From Weissella uvarum (lineage in GTDB: Bacteria; Bacillota; Bacilli; Lactobacillales; Lactobacillaceae): 64,000 nucleotides of DNA. The notes beneath the pieces are model-generated. The model saw only the letters and a list, made by a program, of their open reading frames with translations, ran no database searches and was not told where the DNA came from. A program made the translations under genes and the position numbers. Positions within the stretch are counted from its first letter, which is position 1. Each line of letters begins with the position of its first letter. Below, one piece after another: positions 17,280 to 25,241 of this stretch. The stretch spans positions 62,001 through 126,000 of the forward strand of contig NZ_JAFBEO010000001.1 of NCBI RefSeq assembly GCF_016908785.1, written 5' to 3'.

Positions 17280-17771
17280 TCAACGTTGTGCTGATCCTAA
17301 CTCGTCGCCAACCGTCACTGTTCTTGGCTTCGTGTCAATCGCAACATGCGCCCCTAACTTTTGTTCATTTGGCATCAAGACCATTACCGTTTTAGCAAGT
17401 CCAGACGCATCAATTGCAGCCCAATCAACTTCAACGAGCGTATCACCAGGTTCCACAATATCACCGACGGCAACAGTTGCTTTAAATGGCGCCCCATTTA
17501 AGTTCACCGTATCAATGCCAACGTGAACTAAAAATTGCAATCCATCTGCGCGTTCCATCCCAATTGCATGACCTTGGACAACTGTCACTTTGGCATAAAC
17601 TGGAGCCACCACTTGTTTTACATCAGTTGGCTCAATGGCATAACCATCCCCCATCATGCCAGTTGCAAAAACTGGATCAGCTACATCGGCCAAAGGATGG
17701 AGTTGACCATCAGTTGCGGCGAAAATGCGAGCATCTTCAATCAAGGTTTTCTTCTTTCCAAATCCAAACAT
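17280..17771 (-). CDS. PTS EIIA, glucose (Crr) family
   Basis: Soluble phosphocarrier of 163 residues that receives phosphate from HPr and passes it to the EIIB of the neighbouring permease. The two active-site histidines are His68 in VQGHAIGM and His83 in LVHVGIDTV. I start at the ATG at 17771 (AAAGGAG five bases upstream); the frame stays open to 17801, but that part overlaps the treR end and lacks an RBS. It lies between the regulator and EIIBC genes. Confidence 0.9.
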   Translation of the reverse strand: MFGFGKKKTLIEDARIFAATDGQLHPLADVADPVFATGMMGDGYAIEPTDVKQVVAPVYAKVTVVQGHAIGMERADGLQFLVHVGIDTVNLNGAPFKATVAVGDIVEPGDTLVEVDWAAIDASGLAKTVMVLMPNEQKLGAHVAIDTKPRTVTVGDELGSAQR

Positions 17772-17784
17772 ATCTACTCCTTTG

Positions 17785-18492
17785 CTAATGTCGCTTAGCA
17801 AATACCACTGTTGAGAACCGATCCGCCCGATGACGAGACTCGGTATACGACAGCACGCGACTATCCTTTAAATAAGTTTTACTACGTACAACAACCATGG
17901 GGGTATGGCTAGGGATGTTCATATAGCGCCGGTCATCTGCATTAGCTGCTTCAACCGTCAAAGTCTTAACAGCATAGTCAATTTCTAAACCTAACTGCTT
18001 TTCAAAATACAAAAAAAGTGATTGCTGAGCTGCTTTAGGCGTTATATCTGGCGCAACAGCTTGCGAAACATAATCATAATCAATAATGTCGCACTCCCCA
18101 TCGACCAAACGTAAACGGACAATCTTGTATACTGGAATTTTTTCATCAGCTCCAAAGTAAGCTGGCAATTCCATCGTTTCAAAATCAATTAGTCGATTGG
18201 TTGAATTCAAATCTTCCAATTGTACTAACTCGCTATAGCTCGTGATTTCGGACAAAGGAAAATGGAATTGCTTTTGATCAATTGCAATTGTCCCTTTGCC
18301 ACGTAACCGTTGCACATAGCCTTCTTCTGCTAATAATTTCATGGCCTTGCGCACTGTCTCACGCGCCACATGATAATCTCGCATCAGCTTGTGATCACTT
18401 GGTAATAACTTACCGGCTTCAAACTCACCTGCATCTAAACGCTGTTTTAAATCAGAATAAATCTCGCGATACTTTTCCATCACCTCTGCCAT
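17785..18492 (-). CDS. treR: GntR-family regulator, TreR-like
   Basis: Sugar-operon repressor of 235 residues, with an N-terminal winged helix-turn-helix (about 5-70, ending in RLRGKGTIAI) and a C-terminal UTRA ligand domain (about 90-230, with YTESRHRAD near the end). The HTH segment ARETVRKAMKLLAEEGY is typical of GntR/HutC-type proteins. As first gene of an operon for PTS uptake and phosphorolysis, it probably senses the imported sugar phosphate and regulates itself. Two starts are possible, ATG 18492 or ATG 18480, and neither has an ideally spaced RBS. Confidence 0.87.
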   Translation of the reverse strand: MAEVMEKYREIYSDLKQRLDAGEFEAGKLLPSDHKLMRDYHVARETVRKAMKLLAEEGYVQRLRGKGTIAIDQKQFHFPLSEITSYSELVQLEDLNSTNRLIDFETMELPAYFGADEKIPVYKIVRLRLVDGECDIIDYDYVSQAVAPDITPKAAQQSLFLYFEKQLGLEIDYAVKTLTVEAANADDRRYMNIPSHTPMVVVRSKTYLKDSRVLSYTESRHRADRFSTVVFAKRH

Positions 18493-18506
18493 CCTTCCGC
18501 CATAAA

Positions 18507-18540
18507 TTTATCATGATATGAAAGCGGTTACAACTGCTTT
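18507..18540 (-). promoter_or_regulatory. treR operon promoter with perfect cre and TATCATGATA palindrome
   Basis: TGAAAGCGGTTACA at 18519-18532 matches the CcpA cre consensus fully. On the minus strand it overlaps a -35 candidate TTGTAA, which lies 17 bases from TAAATT. The palindrome TATCATGATA (18510-18519) overlaps the -10 region and is a candidate TreR operator. Catabolite repression of the operon is therefore likely. Confidence 0.8.
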
Positions 18541-18625
18541 ATGACAGGTTCTTAACAGCATGGCTAGTCATGTTGTTTAAAAAACGTTAGCTGACCCTAT
18601 TTATCGACTGGACAACTTTTTCCAA

Positions 18626-18660
18626 TAAAAAAAGACCGTTTCAAAACGAAACGATCTTCA
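18626..18660 (-). terminator. terminator of the EcsC-like gene
   Basis: On the minus strand GATCGTTTCG and the partly wobble-paired CGAAACGGTC enclose a short loop and are followed by seven T's, directly after the stop at 18669. Confidence 0.8.
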
Positions 18661-18668
18661 AAAGCATT

Positions 18669-19424
18669 TTATTTTTCATTAATCAATTGGTCTTGATCAG
18701 CTGCCAACTTTTCTTGTTCTTTTAAGTTTTCCGCTAATAAATCAGCCAAACGGGCGCCCATTGGCTTAAAGGTGACGTAAGTCAAAGCTCCTGATGAAAC
18801 GGCTCCAATCACAGGAACTGACTTGGTTAAGGTTTGCCCTAAACTTTGATGAAAAATACGACTTCCCACTGCGTGACCAATCTTTTTAATAACCGGATGA
18901 CCGACAGCCTTCATTGCCGCTTTACCAGCTAACTTGGTCCCGATTGGTTCAGCAATTCGCTTAGAACCCACAAACAACACGGCTGCCGCGCCAGATACGC
19001 CAAACATCGCCCCCAACAATGCTAGCAATCGTTCTTCTTCGGCATCCGTCAACTTACTCTTAGCACTGAATAACTCATCTGAACCAAATAGATAAGCTAA
19101 CTGTTGCGCCATCCGCAAAGATAGCCCAAAGAATTGGGCCACATCGGCTGCACCAGTCCCCAACATAATCAATGGGTTGCTTGGCAATCCAGCTAGGATT
19201 GATGTTGTCGCGGCCTTGCCAACATTATCTTTAATAATGTCGTTAGCCATATCACGTAATTCATCAGCGGAATAAACCGCTTGTGGTCCTTCGGCTAAAA
19301 TCCTTTTTAAATTTGGATCGCCTTTAAATTGATCTTTCAAGAAATTTTTTCGGTCCACTTGCACGGTCGGAATTTTCACTAACGCGGCAATGGTTTGATT
19401 TGCTAATACATATTTATCTTTCAT
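18669..19424 (-). CDS. EcsC-family-like protein
   Basis: A 251-residue alanine-rich protein with two hydrophobic glycine-rich stretches. One is near residues 75-110 (AGLPSNPLIMLGTGAADVAQ) and one near 205-225 (VPVIGAVSSGALTYVTF), the usual layout of EcsC-family proteins. A third hydrophobic segment, LLGAMFGVSGAAAVLFVG, lies between them. The C-terminus is charged and probably helical. EcsC relatives are peripheral or membrane-associated and have no proven reaction. The gene is monocistronic. I assign the family from pattern only. Confidence 0.6.
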   Translation of the reverse strand: MKDKYVLANQTIAALVKIPTVQVDRKNFLKDQFKGDPNLKRILAEGPQAVYSADELRDMANDIIKDNVGKAATTSILAGLPSNPLIMLGTGAADVAQFFGLSLRMAQQLAYLFGSDELFSAKSKLTDAEEERLLALLGAMFGVSGAAAVLFVGSKRIAEPIGTKLAGKAAMKAVGHPVIKKIGHAVGSRIFHQSLGQTLTKSVPVIGAVSSGALTYVTFKPMGARLADLLAENLKEQEKLAADQDQLINEK

Positions 19425-19524
19425 GCTTACTCCTCCTCGGATAATAATTTAACTATATCAAATTAAGGTTAAAATTATTTAAAAAGCTTTATTTCCAATG
19501 TCTATCTACCAACCAAAGCAAACT

Positions 19525-19620
19525 TGTCACCGTTTTTCTGACATTTCTCAATTTTTCGTCATAAAATAATGACATTTTCGGGCTTTTTGTCATTTTTTCT
19601 GTTAGAATATTCATACGTAA
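19525..19620 (+). promoter_or_regulatory. upstream region of the NEAT surface protein: cluster of TGTCA half-sites
   Basis: Five TGTCA/TGACA-type half-sites lie within about 75 bases (near 19524, 19539, 19558, 19569 and 19588). One pair forms the palindrome GTCAT-N6-ATGAC (19559-19574). A -10-like TAGAAT follows near 19603, without a convincing -35. The pattern suggests an operator array for an unidentified regulator. Confidence 0.45.
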
Positions 19621-19657
19621 GAACTTTTATATTTTTTTCACATTAAAGGAGAACAAG

Positions 19658-21625
19658 ATGAGCGAGTATAAAGAACACGTAAAGCTTTTCAAGTCTGGTA
19701 AGCTTTGGGTTTCAGCCCTAGTTGGTACATTTCTTTCAGCAGGTGTCTTAGGCTTAAACACAGCCAATGCCCATGCTGATGACGTTCAAACCACTAACAA
19801 TGAAGACCCTAGTATTGTTCAGCAAGGTTCAACCACAACCGATGCCAACACGGTAACCCTTGACGCACCAGCTCAAACAACCACTGCTTCACAAACTAGT
19901 GCCGCTTCAGCTACAAGTGCCACATCACAAGCGGCTGCATCTCAAGCAGTCAGCGATGCCGTATCAACACAAGCTGTTACCACACAAGCAACCAGTGCAG
20001 CAGTTTCAAGCCAAGCCACAGCTGATTCAACTGTCTCAGCACAAACAACAGCTACTGCTACAAGTACAGCTGCACCAGTTCAAACTAAGGCAGCCGTTGC
20101 AACGACTGCAGCAACTCCAAAGTACGCTGATGGTACTTACCAAACCGATACATCAAATGCCTACCGTAAGGCTAGCGATACAACGCAAAAGTCAACAATG
20201 CAAAGTTTCATGGGTACTACTGGTACCATCCAAGTCAATGGCGCCACAACAACCCTAACCTTGCCCGCTAAGAATACAACCAATGCCGACATGATCCAAA
20301 ATATTACTTTGGATGGCGTTACTGGTGTTCGCTCAGGCGACAATTTCGTATTTAATGTGCCAACGGCCGACCTTGATAAGACGCTTACAGGTGTCGTTAA
20401 GGTCTACGTTGCAGCGCTCGACTTTAACGAGACACAAGACTATGTTGTTATTTTGGATTTGAGTCAAGTTGCGCCATATGTCCCAGCTACTTCTGAGACT
20501 ACCCCTGATTCAAATGGTTCTACTAATTCAGAAACCACTACGCCTGAATCAAATGGATCAACTACTTCAGAAACTGGCACAACTGACTCACAGACAACCC
20601 AAAATCGCAAGCTACAAAATGGTACTTTCGATATTTCAGCCACATACCTCAAGCCAAATTCAACTGAAGTTTCACCAGGGATGAGTCGCAGCCTTCTTTC
20701 TGGTGCCAGTGTCACAATTAACGGTGATCGTGCACAATTAAAGATTTCTGCAACTAGTTCTACAACTGCAGCCATGATTGCGAATATGACCGTTAATGGT
20801 GTGACTGGAGTCAAAGATGGTTCTTCTTGGACCTTTGATTTGCCAACTGACAGCCTATCAAGCCTACTCAATGGTAGCGTAACAATTTCTGTCCCTGGTT
20901 TCTCAGAAACACAAAACTTTGGCATTAATCTAGATATTAGTGCTATCCCAACCGCTGAAACAACTGACCCTGAGTCAAATGGTTCTACTGGTTCTGAAAC
21001 TACTACCCCTGAATCTAATGGTTCTACCGGTTCTGAAACTACCAATCCTGAGTCTAATGGCTCAACTAGTTCTGAAACTACTACCCCTGAGTCAAACGGT
21101 TCAACTGGTTCTGAAACTACCAATCCTGAGTCAAACAGCTCAACTAGTTCTGAAACTACTACCCCTGAATCTAATGGTTCAACTAGTTCTGAAACTACTA
21201 CCCCTGAATCTAATGGTTCTACCGGTTCTGAAACTACCAATCCTGAGTCTAATGGCTCAACTAGTTCTGAAACAGTAACTCCTGAATCTAACGGTTCTAC
21301 CGGTTCTGAAACAGTAACTCCTGAATCTAACGGTTCTACCGGTTCTGAAACAGTAACTCCTGAATCTAACGGTTCTACTGGTTCTGCTATAATAACACCA
21401 GAATCACAAACTCAAGGTTCTCAATCTGCTGCTACTAGCCAAACCCTAGGTTCAACGACTGCAACCGAACAACTTAATAACACGACAGTTGCTAAACAAG
21501 CTGGTCAAAAGCAACACGAGGCTACCCTTCCTAATACAGGATCAGATAGCGAAAATGTTTTGACTGGACTAGGCGTTCTGATCGGAACGCTTGGAATGGG
21601 TGGCTTGCTTAAAAAGCGTCACTAA
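19658..21625 (+). CDS. LPXTG-anchored surface protein with two NEAT-like domains
   Basis: A cell-wall protein of 655 residues. The signal peptide is of the KxYKxGKxW type (KLFKSGKLW, residues 9-17) with cleavage after AHA. A Ser/Thr/Ala/Gln-rich stalk (about 42-150) follows. Two similar beta domains, about 157-270 and 321-428, each start with a GTY/GTF strand and contain an NGVTGV loop, resembling NEAT domains. The heme Tyr-x3-Tyr motif is not kept: the equivalent positions read Glu258-Tyr262 and Glu417-Phe421. Eleven 13-residue Pro-Glu-Ser-Asn-Gly repeats span about 434-576. LPNTG at 624, a hydrophobic helix and KKRH complete a sortase signal. Heme or other ligand binding is unproven, and adhesion is equally possible. 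Confidence 0.82.
   Translation: MSEYKEHVKLFKSGKLWVSALVGTFLSAGVLGLNTANAHADDVQTTNNEDPSIVQQGSTTTDANTVTLDAPAQTTTASQTSAASATSATSQAAASQAVSDAVSTQAVTTQATSAAVSSQATADSTVSAQTTATATSTAAPVQTKAAVATTAATPKYADGTYQTDTSNAYRKASDTTQKSTMQSFMGTTGTIQVNGATTTLTLPAKNTTNADMIQNITLDGVTGVRSGDNFVFNVPTADLDKTLTGVVKVYVAALDFNETQDYVVILDLSQVAPYVPATSETTPDSNGSTNSETTTPESNGSTTSETGTTDSQTTQNRKLQNGTFDISATYLKPNSTEVSPGMSRSLLSGASVTINGDRAQLKISATSSTTAAMIANMTVNGVTGVKDGSSWTFDLPTDSLSSLLNGSVTISVPGFSETQNFGINLDISAIPTAETTDPESNGSTGSETTTPESNGSTGSETTNPESNGSTSSETTTPESNGSTGSETTNPESNSSTSSETTTPESNGSTSSETTTPESNGSTGSETTNPESNGSTSSETVTPESNGSTGSETVTPESNGSTGSETVTPESNGSTGSAIITPESQTQGSQSAATSQTLGSTTATEQLNNTTVAKQAGQKQHEATLPNTGSDSENVLTGLGVLIGTLGMGGLLKKRH
20957..21385 (+). 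repeat. 11 tandem 39-bp coding repeats
   Basis: Eleven in-frame copies of a 39-base unit encode ETTTPESNGSTGS with variation at the third and fourth positions and at Gly/Ser. They form the wall-spanning stalk of the surface protein. The last three copies are almost identical, which suggests recent copy-number change. Two related copies stand alone at about 20495-20569, between the two NEAT-like domains. Confidence 0.93.
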
Positions 21626-21637
21626 TATTTAAAAATT

Positions 21638-21672
21638 AAAAGAACCATGTCATCGAGCATGGTTCTTTTTTT
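21638..21672 (+). terminator. terminator of the NEAT surface protein gene
   Basis: AAAAGAACCATG, a seven-base loop and CATGGTTCTTTTTTT, starting a few bases after the stop codon. Confidence 0.9.
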
Positions 21673-21676
21673 GCAC

Positions 21677-21716
21677 AAAAAAAATAGCTTGAATCAGCAT
21701 GATTCAAACTATTTTT
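21677..21716 (-). terminator. mntH terminator
   Basis: The inverted repeat TAG-TTGAATCA / TGATTCAA-CTA is followed on the minus strand by a run of eight T's, just after the mntH stop. Confidence 0.87.
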
Positions 21717-21724
21717 AATAATTT

Positions 21725-23338
21725 TTATTCAGCATTTTGATTAGCTTGTGCTTGAGCAATTTGTTCAGCATAACGCTTATTACCACGACGCAAATCGTAA
21801 ATTGTCCATGCTAACAAGGCCAAAACCAAAATAGTTGCAATCGCAGCGATGATATTAGCCTCAACCAATGTTTGACCTGAAACAGTATCACCGAAGAAGG
21901 CAGCAATTGATCCAGCCTTTCCGAACAAACCATACAGGTTCAAGACCGTTAAGGCCAAAACTGAAATCCAACCCAAGACCCGAATAATCAAGGTGTTCTT
22001 GAAACGGTCTCCCATTTCTTGACGACTATCAGTCATCATCAACAATGGAATCATTGAGAATGGCAAAGCAAAGGCCAAGAAGACTTGTGAGTTATTCATA
22101 AGCGTGTTCAAGGCTTCGTGTTGTTGTACTTCTGGTTGATTTGCTGTCAACAAGACACACAAGACAACTGGAATAACAGCAAGCAAACGTGTAATCAAAC
22201 GACGGGCCCACAAAGGCATCCGCATATGAATGAATCCTTCCATGATAACTTGTCCAGTCAACGTTCCAGTAATGGTTGAATTTTGACCTGAAGCAAGCAA
22301 AGCAACCGCAAACAAGATTGAAAGTGCACCAGACTTGGCAACACTAATCAAAACCGGGTTACTCAACATTGATGTATCTGACAAAGCCTTATACAAACCA
22401 AAGAATGATGGGTCTTGTACTGCGCCAGTCTTAAAGACGGCCACACCCATAATCAATAGCAATGCATTAACGAAGAAAGCTGCTGTAAGCGAGATGTTTG
22501 AATCCCAAGTACTGAAACGCACTGTTTGTGCAACTGATTCTTCATCATCATGGTCAATTTGACGAGTTTGTGAGATAGCTGAATGCAAGTATAGATTGTG
22601 AGGCATAACTGTCGCACCGATAATACCAAGCGAACCACTCAAAGCTGTCATACCATTAACTTCCTTACTTGCTGAGAAAGTTTCAGTCGTTGGAATCAAT
22701 CCAGCTAACACACCACCCCAGTTTGGGTCAGAAAGCGCAACTTCATAAACGAAGACAAATAAGATAACCAAAATCAAAGCAACCACAATGGCCTCAATCT
22801 TACGGAATCCAACCTTAGTCAATAATAGCAATACGAAAACGTCTAAGACGGTGATAAACACCGCGATAATCAGTGGAATTCCAAATAATAGATATAAGGC
22901 AATCGCCGCTCCAATAACTTCGGCAATATCAGTTGCCATGATGGCTAACTCAGTCAAAATCCAAAGAATCACACCAAGCGCCTTACTTGTACGCGCACGA
23001 ATTGCTTGCGCCAAGTCCATCTGAGTCACAATACCAAGTTTAGCTGCCATGTATTGCAAAAGCATCGCAATTAAACTTGATAGTAAGATTACAGACATCA
23101 AGAGATAGCCAAAGTTTTGACCACCCGTAATTGACGTTGACCAATTACCTGGATCCATATATCCAACGGAAACCAAAGCACCAGGACCTGAATAACGCAA
23201 AAGCGTCTTCCAGAATCCGGCATCAGATTCCTTTGGCACTGGAATTGAGCCGTTCAATTCTTCAAGCGACTTACCATTCGCATATTGAATTAAACGAAAC
23301 TTCTTTTCTGGTGCTTGTTGTTCGTTTGTTTCACTCAT
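21725..23338 (-). CDS. mntH: Nramp-family manganese transporter
   Basis: Proton-coupled importer of Mn2+ and related metals in the cytoplasmic membrane. It has 537 residues with about eleven helices. The metal-binding motif DPGNW is at 62-66 on helix 1, and GATVMPHNLYLHS on helix 6 carries the second metal-contact Met. I start at the ATG at 23338, with GAAAGGTGG close upstream. It stands alone behind an AT-rich region with a palindromic operator candidate. Manganese import is important for lactic acid bacteria that use Mn2+ against oxidative stress, which here may arise from the H2O2-forming GlpO encoded nearby. Confidence 0.93.
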   Translation of the reverse strand: MSETNEQQAPEKKFRLIQYANGKSLEELNGSIPVPKESDAGFWKTLLRYSGPGALVSVGYMDPGNWSTSITGGQNFGYLLMSVILLSSLIAMLLQYMAAKLGIVTQMDLAQAIRARTSKALGVILWILTELAIMATDIAEVIGAAIALYLLFGIPLIIAVFITVLDVFVLLLLTKVGFRKIEAIVVALILVILFVFVYEVALSDPNWGGVLAGLIPTTETFSASKEVNGMTALSGSLGIIGATVMPHNLYLHSAISQTRQIDHDDEESVAQTVRFSTWDSNISLTAAFFVNALLLIMGVAVFKTGAVQDPSFFGLYKALSDTSMLSNPVLISVAKSGALSILFAVALLASGQNSTITGTLTGQVIMEGFIHMRMPLWARRLITRLLAVIPVVLCVLLTANQPEVQQHEALNTLMNNSQVFLAFALPFSMIPLLMMTDSRQEMGDRFKNTLIIRVLGWISVLALTVLNLYGLFGKAGSIAAFFGDTVSGQTLVEANIIAAIATILVLALLAWTIYDLRRGNKRYAEQIAQAQANQNAE

Positions 23339-23463
23339 ATAAACCACCTTTCTACACTATTTTAAGTATGAGTGCTTGCATAGGCCCAATGCATACATAG
23401 CTTAAGCCCTGCTTTAACTTAATACATTTTACGCCCACACTTTAAATAAAGCAAACATTTATA

Positions 23464-23485
23464 TTGCATTTTAGTTAAAATACAT
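23464..23485 (-). promoter_or_regulatory. palindromic operator candidate upstream of mntH
   Basis: ATTTTAGTTAAAAT (23468-23481) is a 6+6 palindrome set in an AT-rich region about 130 bases before the mntH ATG. Its TTAGTTAA core resembles DtxR/MntR-type operators. No promoter elements were assigned with confidence in 23339-23597, which otherwise shows nothing recognisable. Confidence 0.4.
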
Positions 23486-23597
23486 TTTATCTTCATCGCA
23501 AATTTAATTTTACATGTATGATAAAAAAATTAAACGATTTTTTTATTCACTTTTTCATAAATTTATTTTTAACCACCCTCTAACTTGAAAAGGGTTA

Positions 23598-23628
23598 CAA
23601 AAAAGCAACCAGTTTCCTAGTTGCTTAT
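23598..23628 (-). terminator. terminator of the flavoprotein reductase gene
   Basis: On the minus strand AAGCAACTAG, GAAA loop, CTGGTTGCTT and a run of T's lie immediately after the stop at 23634. Confidence 0.88.
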
Positions 23629-23633
23629 CGTTA

Positions 23634-24974
23634 TTAATATAGGTATGTTAAATCACTAGCAGCACTTGGATAAACTGGTACCCATGTTTGCAATACGTCA
23701 GCACTTTGTTGTTGTCCAATCATCTCAGCAAAGTAATTGATGACTTCTTCCGCATTCGTGGCCAAAACTACTGCACCAACAATGATACCGGTTTGTTTAT
23801 CGGTAATAACACTGACCTTCGCATGAGCATCGCCCATGCGCATATAGGTGTACCAAGCTCCTAATTGCTGATCATTAATGACGTACCTATCTGGATGGGC
23901 TTGTGCTTCCACCAGAGGTACCCCAACTTGAGCCAATTCTGGCCCTGCGAAAACAGTATGCGCGATTGTTGGATATTGAATAGGTTTATCAATTTTCCCA
24001 CTCAACACTTGAGCCACGTATCGTCCCTCAATACCAGCCACAGGGGTTAACTTTGGTGCAGGACTTGCTGCGACATCTCCTACAGCATAAATATTAGCTG
24101 CCGTCGTTTGTAGATAATCATTCACTTGGATGCCACCATGTTCAGCTAACTTCACCCCGGCTACGGCTAAGTCTAAATCAGCGACATTTGCTGGTCGACC
24201 CATGGCACTATAAACATGATCAAAGCCAGCAACTGTCTCTTGATTAGTTTCTACCACGAGGCTACGGTCTTGTTTTTCTACAGCCGTCACGTCACTATCC
24301 CAATGGAAGATAATTCCTTTTTGAGTCAATAATTCAGTGAGTTCATCCGTATATGCTTGTGGTTGACCACCCAAAATGGCGTGATTATGTTGAAAAATAT
24401 GCACTGTAACACCGGCTGAAACCGCAATATTAGCTAACTCAATGGCAACATAGCCAGCACCAATTAAGGCAATTTGTTTTGGTTTAGTCGTTTGATTCAA
24501 AAAATCATCACTAGTTTCTAATAATTCTTGACCCGGAATTTCAGGCTTCGCCGCTGTTGCTCCGGTTGCAATCACGATTTTATCGGCCGAAATTTCTTCG
24601 CCATCTAAATCAAGGGCATGGTCAGAAAGCAACCGCGCCGTACCATGATTGTGATGAATATTAGCATGTCGGAGTCCGGCTTCAGTCCCAGATGGAATTT
24701 GATCTGTATAACTTTGCTTAAATGCCATCATCGCAGCCCAATCAATTTCAGGAACGCCTTGTAGCCCTTTGTTTTGAAAGGCTTCAGTTTGACGCTTAGC
24801 TTCAACGACACCATACAACATCTTCTTTGGATCACAGCCTCGATTTGGACATGTACCACCCCAAAGATCTTTTTCGATAATTAAAATCCGCTTTTGCTCA
24901 GCTAAACCATAGGCAACTTGTTGTCCAGCAGGGCCACCCCCAATAATGACAACATCGTAATCATATTGAACCAT
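23634..24974 (-). CDS. class I pyridine nucleotide-disulfide oxidoreductase
   Basis: FAD- and NAD(P)H-dependent reductase of the glutathione reductase / dihydrolipoamide dehydrogenase family, 446 residues. The FAD-binding fingerprint is VVIIGGGPAGQQVAY. The redox Cys pair sits in GGTCPNRGCDPKK, and a second nucleotide fold is in ALIGAGYVAIELA. A second FAD motif is AVGDVAASP. The C-terminal dimer domain ends in YPSAASDLTYLY, where classical members have His-Pro-Thr-x-x-Glu. The base that activates the thiol is thus absent and the substrate is uncertain. The start at 24974 has GGAGG seven bases upstream. It is monocistronic. Confidence 0.85.
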   Translation of the reverse strand: MVQYDYDVVIIGGGPAGQQVAYGLAEQKRILIIEKDLWGGTCPNRGCDPKKMLYGVVEAKRQTEAFQNKGLQGVPEIDWAAMMAFKQSYTDQIPSGTEAGLRHANIHHNHGTARLLSDHALDLDGEEISADKIVIATGATAAKPEIPGQELLETSDDFLNQTTKPKQIALIGAGYVAIELANIAVSAGVTVHIFQHNHAILGGQPQAYTDELTELLTQKGIIFHWDSDVTAVEKQDRSLVVETNQETVAGFDHVYSAMGRPANVADLDLAVAGVKLAEHGGIQVNDYLQTTAANIYAVGDVAASPAPKLTPVAGIEGRYVAQVLSGKIDKPIQYPTIAHTVFAGPELAQVGVPLVEAQAHPDRYVINDQQLGAWYTYMRMGDAHAKVSVITDKQTGIIVGAVVLATNAEEVINYFAEMIGQQQSADVLQTWVPVYPSAASDLTYLY

Positions 24975-25009
24975 TTTACGACCTCCATTCTTTGCTTTAA
25001 TCATAGCCT

Positions 25010-25025
25010 AACTGGTTAACCGATT
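25010..25025 (-). promoter_or_regulatory. GGTTAACC-centred imperfect palindrome upstream of the reductase gene
   Basis: AACTGGTTAACCGATT pairs with itself at 14 of 16 positions. It lies on the minus strand between a TTGACT and a TATGAT that precede the reductase start, so it could be an operator. The spacing of these two boxes (about 22) is too long for a standard promoter. Confidence 0.35.
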
Positions 25026-25035
25026 GAAGTCAAAA

Positions 25036-25075
25036 CAAAAAGGTAGCTAGTGCTGAAACACTAGCTACCTTTTCT
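25036..25075 (-). terminator. strong hairpin downstream of the DUF805 operon
   Basis: A perfect 15-base inverted repeat (AAAAGGTAGCTAGTG / CACTAGCTACCTTTT) with a six-base loop. On the minus strand it ends the transcription unit of 25242-26800, though about 170 bases after the last stop. The intervening 25076-25241 contains a small TAGAG/CTCTA hairpin and no supported gene. Confidence 0.75.
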
Positions 25076-25241
25076 GATTAACATGTATTTTTTAATTAAG
25101 GAGTAGGAGTAAGTTATGCAATGTGCTAATCATTATTAAGCTATAGAGCTTTGGGTTAACTCTATGATTATTAATATAAAGGATTAACTATAAACAAAAG
25201 TTAAAGCGCACTGAAGTGAAACTTAAATCCTATTTCAAGCC

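Noticed and set aside
20464-21240. A 258-codon minus-strand frame with repeating Val-Ser-Glu-Pro units
   Set aside because: It is the antisense image of the stalk repeats in the LPXTG surface protein. The real gene has a signal peptide, RBS and sortase signal on the plus strand.
20957-21385. Regular repeats that could suggest a CRISPR array
   Set aside because: The 39-base units are contiguous, in frame and without unique spacers, so they are coding repeats.
25090-25140. A plus-strand GGAGTAGGAG followed by ATG in the gap before the DUF805 operon
   Set aside because: The frame closes after seven codons and no hairpin or gene follows on that strand, so a leader peptide is not supported.
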